Assembly (NCBI GenBank): GCA_947480815.1 | Contig: CANKEA010000052.1 | Span: 1 to 7,591, forward strand | Direction of reading: 5' to 3' | Length of the DNA: 7,591 nucleotides | Source of the DNA: Caulobacterales bacterium | Lineage (GTDB): Bacteria > Pseudomonadota > Alphaproteobacteria > Caulobacterales > Caulobacteraceae | Shown here: in pieces, positions 1 through 7,591 of the stretch | How positions within the stretch are numbered: the stretch's first letter is position 1 | Layout: each line of letters starts with the position of its first letter | Made by a program: the position numbers and the translations under genes | Notes under the pieces: generated by a model | Told to the model about the DNA's origin: nothing | The model's input: only the letters and a program-made list of their open reading frames with translations | Database searches by the model: none

Positions 1-1697
1 GCCAGCCAGTGGTGGTGAACGTGGTCCGCAAGGACGCCGTCGACAGCACCCTTGCGGTCGAGGGTTCAGCGCGGCTCTATTTCTATGATGGCGGCCAGAC
101 GGCGGGCACAACACGGCTTGAGGGCTCGCGCCGCACCGCCAGGACCACGCTCGAATTGGCGCTCAGCACCAGCGCCCAGCCCGGCCAGATGGAACACGGC
201 GACGGCATTGTCACCCGCTACACCGGCAATGGTGCCTTAGTGCAGGCCGGCAATATCTCTGCGCGGGCCTATACGCGGGTCTATGCCGGTTCTGGGGCAG
301 GCGAGTACCGGGGCTCTCGGGACACCTACCGAGTGAGCGCAGGCTATAAGCACGACGAAAGCGGGCGGGGCGAGACGTCGGACCTGCGCGATGCGGCCGG
401 CTTGGCTTTCGTCGATAAGGCCAACAACCGCACTAACACCAACACGGCCGAGATCGGAGCCGACTACCAGAGCCGGATTTCCAACGCCCTGACGGCCCGT
501 GTGGTGGGCCTTTTCACCCACGTCGACGACTTCCTTATGTTCGATACCCGCGCCGCGCGCTCGCCACGGCAGATATCCATCAAGGAGACTGCCGGGGCAG
601 AGGCCATCGCCCGCGGTTCACTGACCTGGCTACATCGGTCCGGATTGACCGCCGAGGCTGGCGGCGAGACAGCGTTCAACTATCTCGACAGCGCAAGCAG
701 CCTGACCAACGGTGGCGCCGCCGTTGTGCTGCCCTCAGCCAATGTCCGCATCGAAGAGCGCCGCAGCGAGGGTTTCGTCAGCACCGACTTCAAGCCCAAT
801 GCGCGCACGTCGTTGGAGGCCGGCCTGCGGGTGGAGACTTCGACCATTACCCAAAGCGGCGACGTCGCACAAAGCAGGGCCTTCACCTTCGCCAAGCCTC
901 GGCTGGTTATGACCTTCGCGCCAAGACCATCGACACAGATCCGGCTGCACTACGAACGCGTGGTTGGCCAACTGAAGTTCGAGGATTTCGCAGCGGCCGC
1001 AGACCTGACGTCCGGCGCGGTCAACGCCGGCAATGCCAACCTTGAGCCCGAACGCGCCTGGCTCAGCGAAGTGGTGCTGGAGCAGCGTTTCTGGGGACGG
1101 GGCGCGCTGGTTCTGACCGTCACCCACCGCGATATCCAGCAGGTGGTCGATGTTATTCCGGTGCGTGGCCCGAGCGGGGTGTTCTCCGCGCCCGGAAATA
1201 TAGGCGGCGGCAAGCGCAATGACGTCAAGGCCAGCCTCACCCTGCCCACCGACCGTCTTGGGATCAAGGGCGGCCAGCTGCGTGCGAACCTGACCCATAG
1301 AGACAGCCACGTGGTCGATCCGGTCACCGGTGTAACACGGCCGATATCGCTAGTGCGCGTCCTGGAGGGCGACCTGAACTACACCCAGGACATTCCGCGC
1401 TGGAACTCGACCTTCACCCTGGAATCCAGCGCCTTCGGTATCAAGGATCGCAGCTACCGCCTCGGCGAAATATCGACCCTCACCGACATGCCGGTGGTCA
1501 AGGCGACCTGGGCCTATCACCCGCGCCCTGACCTGCTTGTGGCTCTTTCGGTCGAGAACCTGGCACAGAAGGAACGGCAGCGCCGCCGCGCCATCTATGC
1601 CGGCGGCACGCGCGCGTCTGGCGTGATTGCCACCTACGACTACCGTTCAACGCAGATCCTGCCCTGGATTGCCCTGCGCCTGCGCAAGACCTTCTAA
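1..1697 (+). CDS. TonB-dependent outer-membrane receptor, C-terminal part (5' end outside window)
   Basis: This is the 3' part of a TonB-dependent receptor, an outer-membrane beta-barrel that takes up a ligand such as a siderophore or oligosaccharide using energy passed on by TonB-ExbBD. The reading frame is open to the left edge (first full codon at 3), so the GTG at 9 is probably internal. The opening residues QPVVVNVVRK resemble the end of a plug domain, which implies that the signal peptide, TonB box and most of the plug are missing. The remaining ~560 residues show barrel-like alternating strands and polar loops. Receptor-typical stretches include NANLEPERAW (about 1030-1061), a late ENLAQKERQRRRAIYAGG segment (about 1555-1607) and a final strand ending in Phe (LRLRKTF), the usual outer-membrane insertion signal. 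The substrate cannot be told from the sequence. No frameshift or internal stop is seen. It converges on the ABC-F gene. The family call is firm; the plug boundary is inferred. Confidence 0.88.
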   Translation, partial: QPVVVNVVRKDAVDSTLAVEGSARLYFYDGGQTAGTTRLEGSRRTARTTLELALSTSAQPGQMEHGDGIVTRYTGNGALVQAGNISARAYTRVYAGSGAGEYRGSRDTYRVSAGYKHDESGRGETSDLRDAAGLAFVDKANNRTNTNTAEIGADYQSRISNALTARVVGLFTHVDDFLMFDTRAARSPRQISIKETAGAEAIARGSLTWLHRSGLTAEAGGETAFNYLDSASSLTNGGAAVVLPSANVRIEERRSEGFVSTDFKPNARTSLEAGLRVETSTITQSGDVAQSRAFTFAKPRLVMTFAPRPSTQIRLHYERVVGQLKFEDFAAAADLTSGAVNAGNANLEPERAWLSEVVLEQRFWGRGALVLTVTHRDIQQVVDVIPVRGPSGVFSAPGNIGGGKRNDVKASLTLPTDRLGIKGGQLRANLTHRDSHVVDPVTGVTRPISLVRVLEGDLNYTQDIPRWNSTFTLESSAFGIKDRSYRLGEISTLTDMPVVKATWAYHPRPDLLVALSVENLAQKERQRRRAIYAGGTRASGVIATYDYRSTQILPWIALRLRKTF

Positions 1698-1826
1698 GGC
1701 GACGATTTGGGCGGCCGGGAAAGGCCAAGACCCAGCCAATCACCTTGGCAAAGAGCTGGTCATCGACAAAATCCCTACCCTTTCGATCCGGCTGCAAAGA
1801 CGGCCGATTGCCCGCACCACCGGCCG

Positions 1827-3455
1827 CTACCCTCCCGGGTGCAGCCCCGGCGCTTCCTGGCCTGTGCGAGCGACATATTCCGAATAACCGCCGCCGTACT
1901 GGTGGTTTCCCTCGGCGGTCAACTCAAGGACGCGGTTCGACAAGGCCGCCAGGAAATGGCGGTCGTGCGAGACAAAGAGCATGGTGCCCTCAAAATCTGC
2001 CAGGGCAGCAACCAGCATCTCCTTGGTCGCCATGTCGAGGTGGTTGGTCGGCTCATCCAGGACCAGCAGGTTGGGCGGATCGAACAGCATCTTGGCCATG
2101 ATCAGGCGTGCTTTCTCGCCGCCGGATAAGACGCGGCAGGGCTTTTCAACATCGTCACCGGAGAAGCCAAAGCACCCCGCCAAGGTGCGCAGCGCGCCTT
2201 GGCCCGCCTGGGGGAAAGAACTGTCGAGGGACTCGAAGATGGTTTCTTCGCCGTCCAACAGGTCCATGGAGTGCTGGGCGAAATAGCCCATCTTGACGCT
2301 GGCCCCGATCCCGACTGTGCCGCGATCCGGGGTGGTGGCCCCGGCCACGAGCTTCAACAGGGTTGATTTGCCGGCCCCGTTTGCACCCAGCACGCACCAG
2401 CGTTCCTTACGGCGCACCAGGAAATCGAAACCGTCATAGATGGTCTGGGTGCCATAGCCCTTATGGACATTGCGCAGGCTGATCACGTCGTCGCCCGATC
2501 GCGGCGGGCTTCTGAACTCGAACTGAACCGACTGGCGACGGCGCGGGGCCTCGACGCGCTCGATCTTGTCGAGTTTCTTGACCCGGCTCTGCACCTGAGC
2601 GGCATGCGAGGCGCGCGCCTTGAACCGCTCGATGAACTTCACTTCCTTGGCCAGCATGGCTTGCTGGCGCTCATAGTGCGCTTGGCGTTGCTGTTCGCTG
2701 AGCGCGCGCTGTTGCTCATAAACATCGAGATCGCCCGCATAGGTGATCAGCGACCCGGCATCGATTTCCACCACCTTGCCGATGATCCGGTTCATGAAGG
2801 CGCGGTCGTGGGAGGTCATCAGCAGCGCGCCGTCATAGGCCTTGAGGAAGCTCTCCAGCCAAATCAGACTTTCCAGGTCGAGGTGGTTGCTGGGCTCATC
2901 CAGCAGCATACCGTCGGGGCGCATCAGCAGGATGCGCGCCAGGGCCACACGCATTTTCCAGCCGCCCGAGAGTAGGCCGACGTCGCCATCCATGCGCTCC
3001 TGGCTGAAGCTCAGGCCGGCCAGCACCTCCCGCGCCCGCGCCTCCAACGCATAGCCGTCGAGTTCCTCGAAGCGCTCTTGCACCTCGCCATAGCGCTCGA
3101 TCACGGCGTCCAGTTGATCGGCCTGGTCTGGATCGACCATGGCGGCTTCCAGACGGGCCATCTCGGCGGCCAGGGCACTGACAGGGCCAACGCCATCCAT
3201 CACGGCGGCGACGGCGCTCTGGCCCGACATCTCGCCAACATCCTGGCTGAAATAGCCGATGGTCATGCCGGTATCGATCGCCACCAGACCATCGTCTGGC
3301 GGCTCCTGTCCGGTGATCATTCGAAACAGTGTGGTCTTGCCGGCACCGTTTGGCCCGACCAGCCCGACCTTCTCGCCCTTCTGGACCCCCATAGAGGCTT
3401 CGATGAACAGGATCTGGTGGCCGTTCTGTTTCGATATGTTGTCGAGTCGGATCAT
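1827..3455 (-). CDS. ABC-F family ATP-binding protein (YheS/YbiT/Uup-like)
   Basis: This is a 542-residue protein with two fused ABC nucleotide-binding domains and no membrane segments, the ABC-F arrangement. Such proteins are cytosolic, and several act on the ribosome as translation factors. Domain 1 has Walker A GPNGAGKTT (34-42), signature LSGGW (162-166), Walker B ending DEPSNHLD (186-193) and H-loop SHDR (215-218). A charged, Gln/Arg-rich helical linker (about 240-308), typical of the ABC-F interdomain linker, follows. Domain 2 has Walker A GANGAGKST (357-365), signature LSGGEKAR (443-450), DEPTNHLD (467-474) and SHDR (496-499). Both catalytic Glu residues (187, 468) are present, so both sites look active. 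The protein ends soon after domain 2, without the C-terminal coiled-coil extension of E. coli Uup or YheS. SGGW and the linker recall YheS and the length recalls YbiT, so I assign no symbol. The ATG at 3455 starts MIRLDNISK, a normal ABC-F beginning, but no good Shine-Dalgarno precedes it. It is divergent from fumC. Confidence 0.95.
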   Translation of the reverse strand: MIRLDNISKQNGHQILFIEASMGVQKGEKVGLVGPNGAGKTTLFRMITGQEPPDDGLVAIDTGMTIGYFSQDVGEMSGQSAVAAVMDGVGPVSALAAEMARLEAAMVDPDQADQLDAVIERYGEVQERFEELDGYALEARAREVLAGLSFSQERMDGDVGLLSGGWKMRVALARILLMRPDGMLLDEPSNHLDLESLIWLESFLKAYDGALLMTSHDRAFMNRIIGKVVEIDAGSLITYAGDLDVYEQQRALSEQQRQAHYERQQAMLAKEVKFIERFKARASHAAQVQSRVKKLDKIERVEAPRRRQSVQFEFRSPPRSGDDVISLRNVHKGYGTQTIYDGFDFLVRRKERWCVLGANGAGKSTLLKLVAGATTPDRGTVGIGASVKMGYFAQHSMDLLDGEETIFESLDSSFPQAGQGALRTLAGCFGFSGDDVEKPCRVLSGGEKARLIMAKMLFDPPNLLVLDEPTNHLDMATKEMLVAALADFEGTMLFVSHDRHFLAALSNRVLELTAEGNHQYGGGYSEYVARTGQEAPGLHPGG

Positions 3456-3533
3456 GGGCGGTCTGCTAACGTGGGAGAGCAGAGAACGCCAGTCACGGTG
3501 CGTGGGCAGCGCGGGATTGGGTCGCTATCAACC

Positions 3534-3632
3534 ATGTCCTGGTTCGACCAGGGACGACTGTACTACTGGATTCATGAGCAGGCTGCCCTGGCGGGTGAAG
3601 TCTCCAAGGTCTGGATGATCCTACAATGCTAA
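3534..3632 (+). CDS. possible small ORF, 32 codons (doubtful)
   Basis: An ATG at 3534 opens 32 codons ending in TAA at 3630-3632, inside the spacer between the ABC-F gene and fumC. The predicted peptide begins MSWFDQGRLYYW and is rich in aromatic residues (three Trp, two Tyr). Third-position GC is roughly two-thirds, lower than in the neighbouring genes, and there is no convincing Shine-Dalgarno before the ATG. Its frame is open well upstream into the antisense of the ABC-F gene, so the open length is not itself evidence of coding. I recognise no family. It may simply be leader or spacer DNA. Confidence 0.12.
   Translation: MSWFDQGRLYYWIHEQAALAGEVSKVWMILQC
3538..3552. repeat. small inverted repeat, CCTGGT-TCG-ACCAGG
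   Basis: Two 6-base arms (3538-3543 and 3547-3552) are perfect reverse complements around a 3-base centre. The dyad could be an operator half-site pair or a short hairpin. It lies about 85 bases upstream of the ABC-F start and about 180 bases upstream of fumC. No T-run follows on either strand, so it is not a standard intrinsic terminator. A 6-bp repeat can occur by chance in a spacer this long. Confidence 0.3.
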
Positions 3633-3664
3633 GGCCGCCAGCGCGTTTAGCCGACTGCGTTGTG

Positions 3665-3693
3665 TTGCGATCCGGCGCTGTGGGGGTTAGACC
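3665..3693 (+). promoter_or_regulatory. candidate fumC promoter
   Basis: TTGCGAT (3665-3671) and GTTAGACC (3686-3693) are separated by 14 bases. The pair resembles the published Caulobacter housekeeping promoter form (TTGaCgS, 10-14 bases, GCTANAWC): the -10-like box differs at one clear position, and the -35-like box keeps TTG but departs from the consensus after it. Transcription would start near 3700, giving a leader of about 33 bases before the fumC ATG. The consensus is established knowledge; its use here is inferred from position and match. Confidence 0.42.
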
Positions 3694-3717
3694 GACGCGC
3701 CAATTCCAGAACACTTT

Positions 3718-3721
3718 GGAG
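3718..3721 (+). promoter_or_regulatory. fumC ribosome binding site
   Basis: GGAG lies 11 bases before the ATG at 3733. The spacing is a little long but usable. It supports this ATG, as does the start of the protein, which matches the usual FumC N-terminus ([10 protein letters not shown]). Confidence 0.5.
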
Positions 3722-3732
3722 ACCTCCCGACC

Positions 3733-5123
<1,391 letters not shown>

Positions 5124-5124
<1 letters not shown>

Positions 5125-6749
5125 TGCAGGCCAGCACCGACTTCGGGACCTACGACTACATCATCGTCGGCGCCGGCTCGGCGGGATGCTTGCTGGCCAA
5201 CCGGCTCACGGCCAACCCGGAAACGCGGGTGCTGCTGCTGGAGGCCGGGGGCAAGGACGACTGGATGTGGATCCACATCCCGGCCGGCTACATCTACACC
5301 ATCGCCAGCCCGCGCACGGACTGGCGGTTCAAGACGGCGCCACAAGCCAGCCTGGGCGGGCGCGAGATCGGCTTTCCTCGCGGCAAGGTGATCGGCGGCT
5401 CCTCGTCAATCAATGCCATGATCTACATGCGCGGTCAGGCGGCGGACTATGACGGCTGGAGCCAGATGGGCCTTTCGGGGTGGGGCTGGGACGACGTCTT
5501 GCCGTTTTTCAAGCGTCACGAAGACCACATCGACACAGCCAATGCGTTTCACGCTCAGGGCGGCGAGCTGCGGGTTGAACATCCACGCGTGAAATGGACC
5601 TTGTTGGAGGCGATCCGAGACGCTGCCGAGGCTGCGGGCATCGAGAAAATTGCCGACTTCAACACCGGCGACAACGCCGGCAGCAGTTATTTCCAGGTCA
5701 CCCAGCGGGCCGGGCGCCGCTGGAGCGCTGCGCGGGCCTTCCTCGATCCCGCGATCCAGCGCCCGAACCTGAGGCTCGAAACCGGCGTGATGGTCGAGCG
5801 GGTGCTGTTCGACGGCAAGCGCGCCTGCGGCGTTCGCTTCCATCGCGCCGGCCAGGTGTTCGACGCCAAGGCCAATGGGGAGGTGGTCCTGTCTGCGGGC
5901 GCGGTAGCCTCGCCTAAGATCCTCGAACTGTCCGGCATTGGCGATGGGGCGCGCCTGGCGGACTTGGGCGTCGCTGCCGTGCATCATTCGCCCGGTGTGG
6001 GCGAGAACCTGCAGGACCATCCGCAACTTCGCCCCGCATTCCGGGTTCAGGGCGTGCCCACGCTCAATACCGACTACCGCAACCTGTTCCGACGCGCGCG
6101 TATGGGCATAGACTACGCCCTATTCCGCACCGGTCCCCTGACCATGGCCCCCTCGCAGCTAGGGGCATTTGCCAAGTCTTCCCCGCGTTACGCGACGCCA
6201 AACCTCCAGTTTCACTTCCAGCCCCTGTCGCTGGAGGCCTGGGGCGCGGGGCTGGACCCGTTCCCCGCCTTTACCGCCAGTGTCTGTAACCTGCGCCCAA
6301 CCAGTCGCGGCTTTATCCATGCCGCAAGCCCTGACCCGCATGCCGATCCGGTGATCTCGCCCAACTACCTGGCCACCGAGGAAGATCGGCAGGTCGCCTC
6401 AGACTCGCTGCGTCTGGCACGTCACATCGTCGCCCAAAAGCCATTGGCCCGCTATAGGCCCCAGGAATTCAGGCCCGGCCCGCAGCTGACCACCGAAGCT
6501 GAAATGCGCGAGGCGGCGGCCCAGATGGCTTCGACCATCTTTCATCCCGCCGGCAGTGCTGCCATGGGGCCGGACCACGATCCGATGGCCGTCTTGGACG
6601 AACGGATGCGCGTTCGTGGCGTCACTGGCCTGCGCGTGATCGACACCTCGGCCATGCCGCGCGTGGTGTCGGGCAACACCAATGCCCCAACGATCATGAT
6701 GGCGGAAAAGGGCGCGGCCATGGTGCTTTCAGACGCCCGCACCCGCTGA
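5124..6749 (+). CDS. GMC-family FAD-dependent oxidoreductase (choline/alcohol dehydrogenase-like)
   Basis: This is a 541-residue flavoprotein of the glucose-methanol-choline family, which oxidises an alcohol group to an aldehyde or ketone using FAD. The N-terminal Rossmann dinucleotide-binding motif is GAGSAG (16-21), with the ribose-binding Glu at the end of LLLE (E40). GMC signature 1 is [20 protein letters not shown] (84-103) and signature 2 is [15 protein letters not shown] (259-273). The C-terminal catalytic region has HPAGSAAMG (catalytic His 474) and SGNTNAPT (516-523, with N520 the likely partner of the catalytic pair). It resembles BetA/AlkJ-type dehydrogenases, but the motifs do not fix the substrate, so 'choline dehydrogenase' would be over-naming. 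No signal peptide or membrane anchor is seen. The ATG shares its A with the fumC TAA, and no good Shine-Dalgarno is close (the nearest GGAG, at 5100-5103, is about 20 bases away), so translation likely depends on coupling to fumC. Confidence 0.93.
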
Positions 6750-6758
6750 ACGGATAAA

Positions 6759-6799
6759 TTACCCGGATAAAATTGGACGCCCGCTTTTTATCCGGGTAA
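6759..6799. repeat. 14-bp perfect inverted repeat, probable paired operator upstream of the DUF2239 gene
   Basis: TTACCCGGATAAAA (6759-6772) and TTTTATCCGGGTAA (6786-6799) are exact reverse complements around a 13-base centre. Each arm is also a near-palindrome of the form TTAYCCGGRTAA (6759-6770 and 6788-6799), symmetric at 10 of 12 positions, as expected for a dimer-binding site; the two centres are 29 bases apart. A further partial copy, CGGATAAATT, lies at 6751-6760. No T-run follows on the + strand, so an intrinsic terminator for the GMC operon is less likely than a pair of operator sites. The repeat is seen directly; the operator role is inferred. Confidence 0.72.
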
Positions 6800-6802
6800 A
6801 TA
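6773..6802 (+). promoter_or_regulatory. weak candidate promoter for the DUF2239 gene, inside the inverted repeat
   Basis: TTGGAC (6773-6778) lies in the centre of the inverted repeat, and TAAATA (6797-6802) overlaps its right arm, with an 18-base spacer. As a -35/-10 pair it is mediocre, but the position would place the start of transcription near 6809, just before the ribosome binding site. A protein bound to either arm would then cover the promoter. The assignment rests on position more than on sequence match. Confidence 0.28.
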
Positions 6803-6816
6803 GGTGCCTGCCCATC

Positions 6817-6820
6817 GGAG
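6817..6820 (+). promoter_or_regulatory. DUF2239 gene ribosome binding site (decides the start)
   Basis: GGAG lies 7 bases before the ATG at 6828, an ideal spacing. The in-frame GTG at 6804 would add eight residues (MPAHRSAA), sits almost against the inverted repeat and has no Shine-Dalgarno, so the ATG at 6828 is preferred. Confidence 0.7.
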
Positions 6821-6827
6821 CGCCGCC

Positions 6828-7373
6828 ATGATCTTCGACCTCGACACACCTGTCACCGTCTTCCTAGGCGACCGCTGTATCGCCTCCGGCTCGCTGCGTG
6901 ACGCCGTGACGGCCATAAAATCTCAATCCGAGCCTGGCGAAAGATGTCTGGTATTCGACGACATCACCGCCAAGGTGATCGACCTGGACCTGCGCGGTTC
7001 GGTGGGCGAGGTGGTGGCCCGCTTTACCCCGCCCAAGACGCCCGGGCGGCCTAAGCTTGGGGTTGTGCCGCGAGAGGTGACCCTGTTGCCGCGCCACTGG
7101 GCCTGGCTGGCCGAACAGCCCGGCGGGGCCTCTGTCGCCCTGCGCCGTCTGGTCGAGACCGCGCGCAAAGCCGACGACAAGGCCGACGTCCGCGCAGCCC
7201 AGGCAGCTGCATACCGCTTCATGGGGGCCATGGCGGGCGATCGCCCCGGATTCGAAGAGGCTTGCCGCGCCCTATTCGCGGGCGACGCCGCCAAGTTCCT
7301 GTATCAGATAGAAAACTGGCCCGCCGACGTCCGTGACTACGCCACCCGCTTAGCGACGCCGGCGTTTACCTAA
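6828..7373 (+). CDS. DUF2239 family protein, possible ribbon-helix-helix DNA-binding protein
   Basis: This 181-residue protein matches my recollection of the DUF2239 family, whose function I do not know to be established. Three parts can be seen. Residues 1-66 look like a small alpha/beta domain (VTVFLGDRCIASG, then CLVFDDITAKVIDLDL). Residues 73-109 form the conserved core: GRPKLGV, then EVTLLPRHWAWLAEQPGG, then ASVALRRLVETAR. Residues 118-178 are helical, ending YQIENWPADVRDYATRLA. The core reads as a beta-strand, a helix, a GG turn and a second helix after a basic GRPK lead-in, which is the layout of ribbon-helix-helix DNA-binding domains. The fold suggestion is mine and unproven. There is no signal peptide or membrane segment. 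The paired inverted repeat lies about 28 bases before the ATG, which fits autoregulation. The stop overlaps that of the convergent polyprenyl synthase. Family confidence is good; function is unknown. Confidence 0.85.
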   Translation: MIFDLDTPVTVFLGDRCIASGSLRDAVTAIKSQSEPGERCLVFDDITAKVIDLDLRGSVGEVVARFTPPKTPGRPKLGVVPREVTLLPRHWAWLAEQPGGASVALRRLVETARKADDKADVRAAQAAAYRFMGAMAGDRPGFEEACRALFAGDAAKFLYQIENWPADVRDYATRLATPAFT

Positions 7374-7591
7374 GTCCGTCGCGTCACCGAGAAATCGGCC
7401 AGGGATTCCAGCGCCTTGCGCCAGTTGTTGGCTGGGAAGATCGACAGCGCCTGTTTGGCCGTCGCGGCATAGGCGGCGGCAAGATCCAAGGTTGCATCGA
7501 TCGCGCCGGTGCTGACGATCAGGTCACGGGCGCGCAGGAAGTCCGCGTCCGTCTGATCGAGATTGCCAACCGTTCGCTGCCAGAACGCCGC
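7370..7591 (-). CDS. polyprenyl diphosphate synthase, C-terminal fragment (5' end outside window)
   Basis: On the - strand the window ends inside a gene: 73 residues are visible before a TAG at 7372-7370. The translation reads FWQRTVGNLDQTDADFLRAR, then LIVSTGAIDATLDLAAAYAA, then AKQALSIFPANNWRKALESL and finally ADFSVTRRT. This fits the C-terminal helices of long-chain trans-prenyl synthases (IspB-like): the FW...QTD.D...AR..I..TGA motif, followed by AY...AK.AL..FP....K.AL..L.DF...R. Such enzymes chain isopentenyl units to make the quinone side chain (octa- or decaprenyl). The two Asp-rich catalytic motifs lie upstream, off the right edge, so chain length and activity cannot be judged. The end differs slightly from the usual F(C/V)..R. 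terminus, but no break is seen. Its stop overlaps the DUF2239 stop by convergent reading. Confidence 0.85.
   Translation of the reverse strand, partial: AAFWQRTVGNLDQTDADFLRARDLIVSTGAIDATLDLAAAYAATAKQALSIFPANNWRKALESLADFSVTRRT

Noticed and set aside
9..11. GTG at 9 as the true start of the receptor
   Set aside because: The frame is open to the left edge, and a receptor starting here would lack the signal peptide and plug.
735..1310. 191-codon minus-strand ORF inside the receptor gene
   Set aside because: It is a shadow of the receptor frame in high-GC DNA: no recognisable domain, and the opposite strand encodes a clear beta-barrel.
3078..3632. 184-codon plus-strand ORF running through the ABC-F gene into the spacer
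   Set aside because: Most of it is antisense to ABC-F motifs. Only the last 32 codons lie in free sequence, and these are listed separately as doubtful.
5406..6026. 206-codon minus-strand ORF inside the GMC oxidoreductase
   Set aside because: It is a high-GC shadow of a gene with both GMC signatures intact; the translation has no motif.
6759..6799. Inverted repeat as an intrinsic terminator of the fumC-GMC operon
   Set aside because: The stem is long, but its ends are AT-rich, no T-run follows the right arm, and each arm is itself near-palindromic, which fits protein-binding sites better. A partial terminator effect cannot be excluded.
6804..6827. GTG at 6804 as the start of the DUF2239 gene
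   Set aside because: It has no Shine-Dalgarno and sits against the inverted repeat. The ATG at 6828 has GGAG at 7-base spacing.

Overview
The window is high-GC DNA with the gene density, codon usage and gene types of an alphaproteobacterium. Caulobacterales (Caulobacter, Phenylobacterium or Asticcacaulis-like) is my best guess, from the class of TonB-dependent receptor, a promoter resembling the Caulobacter housekeeping consensus, and the general gene content. This placement is an inference and no sequence comparison was run.

Layout, left to right. (1) 1-1697, + strand: the 3' part of a TonB-dependent outer-membrane receptor. The end of the plug and the whole barrel are present; the signal peptide and most of the plug lie off the left edge. 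(2) 1827-3455, - strand: a complete ABC-F family ATPase, convergent with the receptor across 129 bp with no clear terminator. (3) 3456-3732: a 277-bp divergent spacer holding a good candidate promoter for the next gene, a small hairpin and a doubtful 32-codon ORF. (4) 3733-5124, +: class II fumarase FumC, complete and with all catalytic residues. (5) 5124-6749, +: a GMC-family FAD oxidoreductase whose ATG overlaps the fumC stop (TAATG), so the two genes form a translationally coupled pair. (6) 6750-6827: a short spacer with a striking pair of near-palindromes in inverted orientation. (7) 6828-7373, +: a DUF2239-family protein. (8) 7370-7591, -: the C-terminal end of a polyprenyl diphosphate synthase that runs off the right edge; its stop codon overlaps the DUF2239 stop.

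Most of this is ordinary chromosomal housekeeping: the TCA cycle, ribosome-associated ATPase, isoprenoid-quinone side-chain synthesis and nutrient uptake. I see no mobile element, CRISPR array, tRNA or rRNA. The part most worth a second look is the DUF2239 gene. Its central segment reads like a ribbon-helix-helix DNA-binding motif, and just upstream sit two copies of a TTAYCCGGRTAA near-palindrome around a plausible promoter. Together they suggest, without proving, that DUF2239 is a DNA-binding autoregulator.
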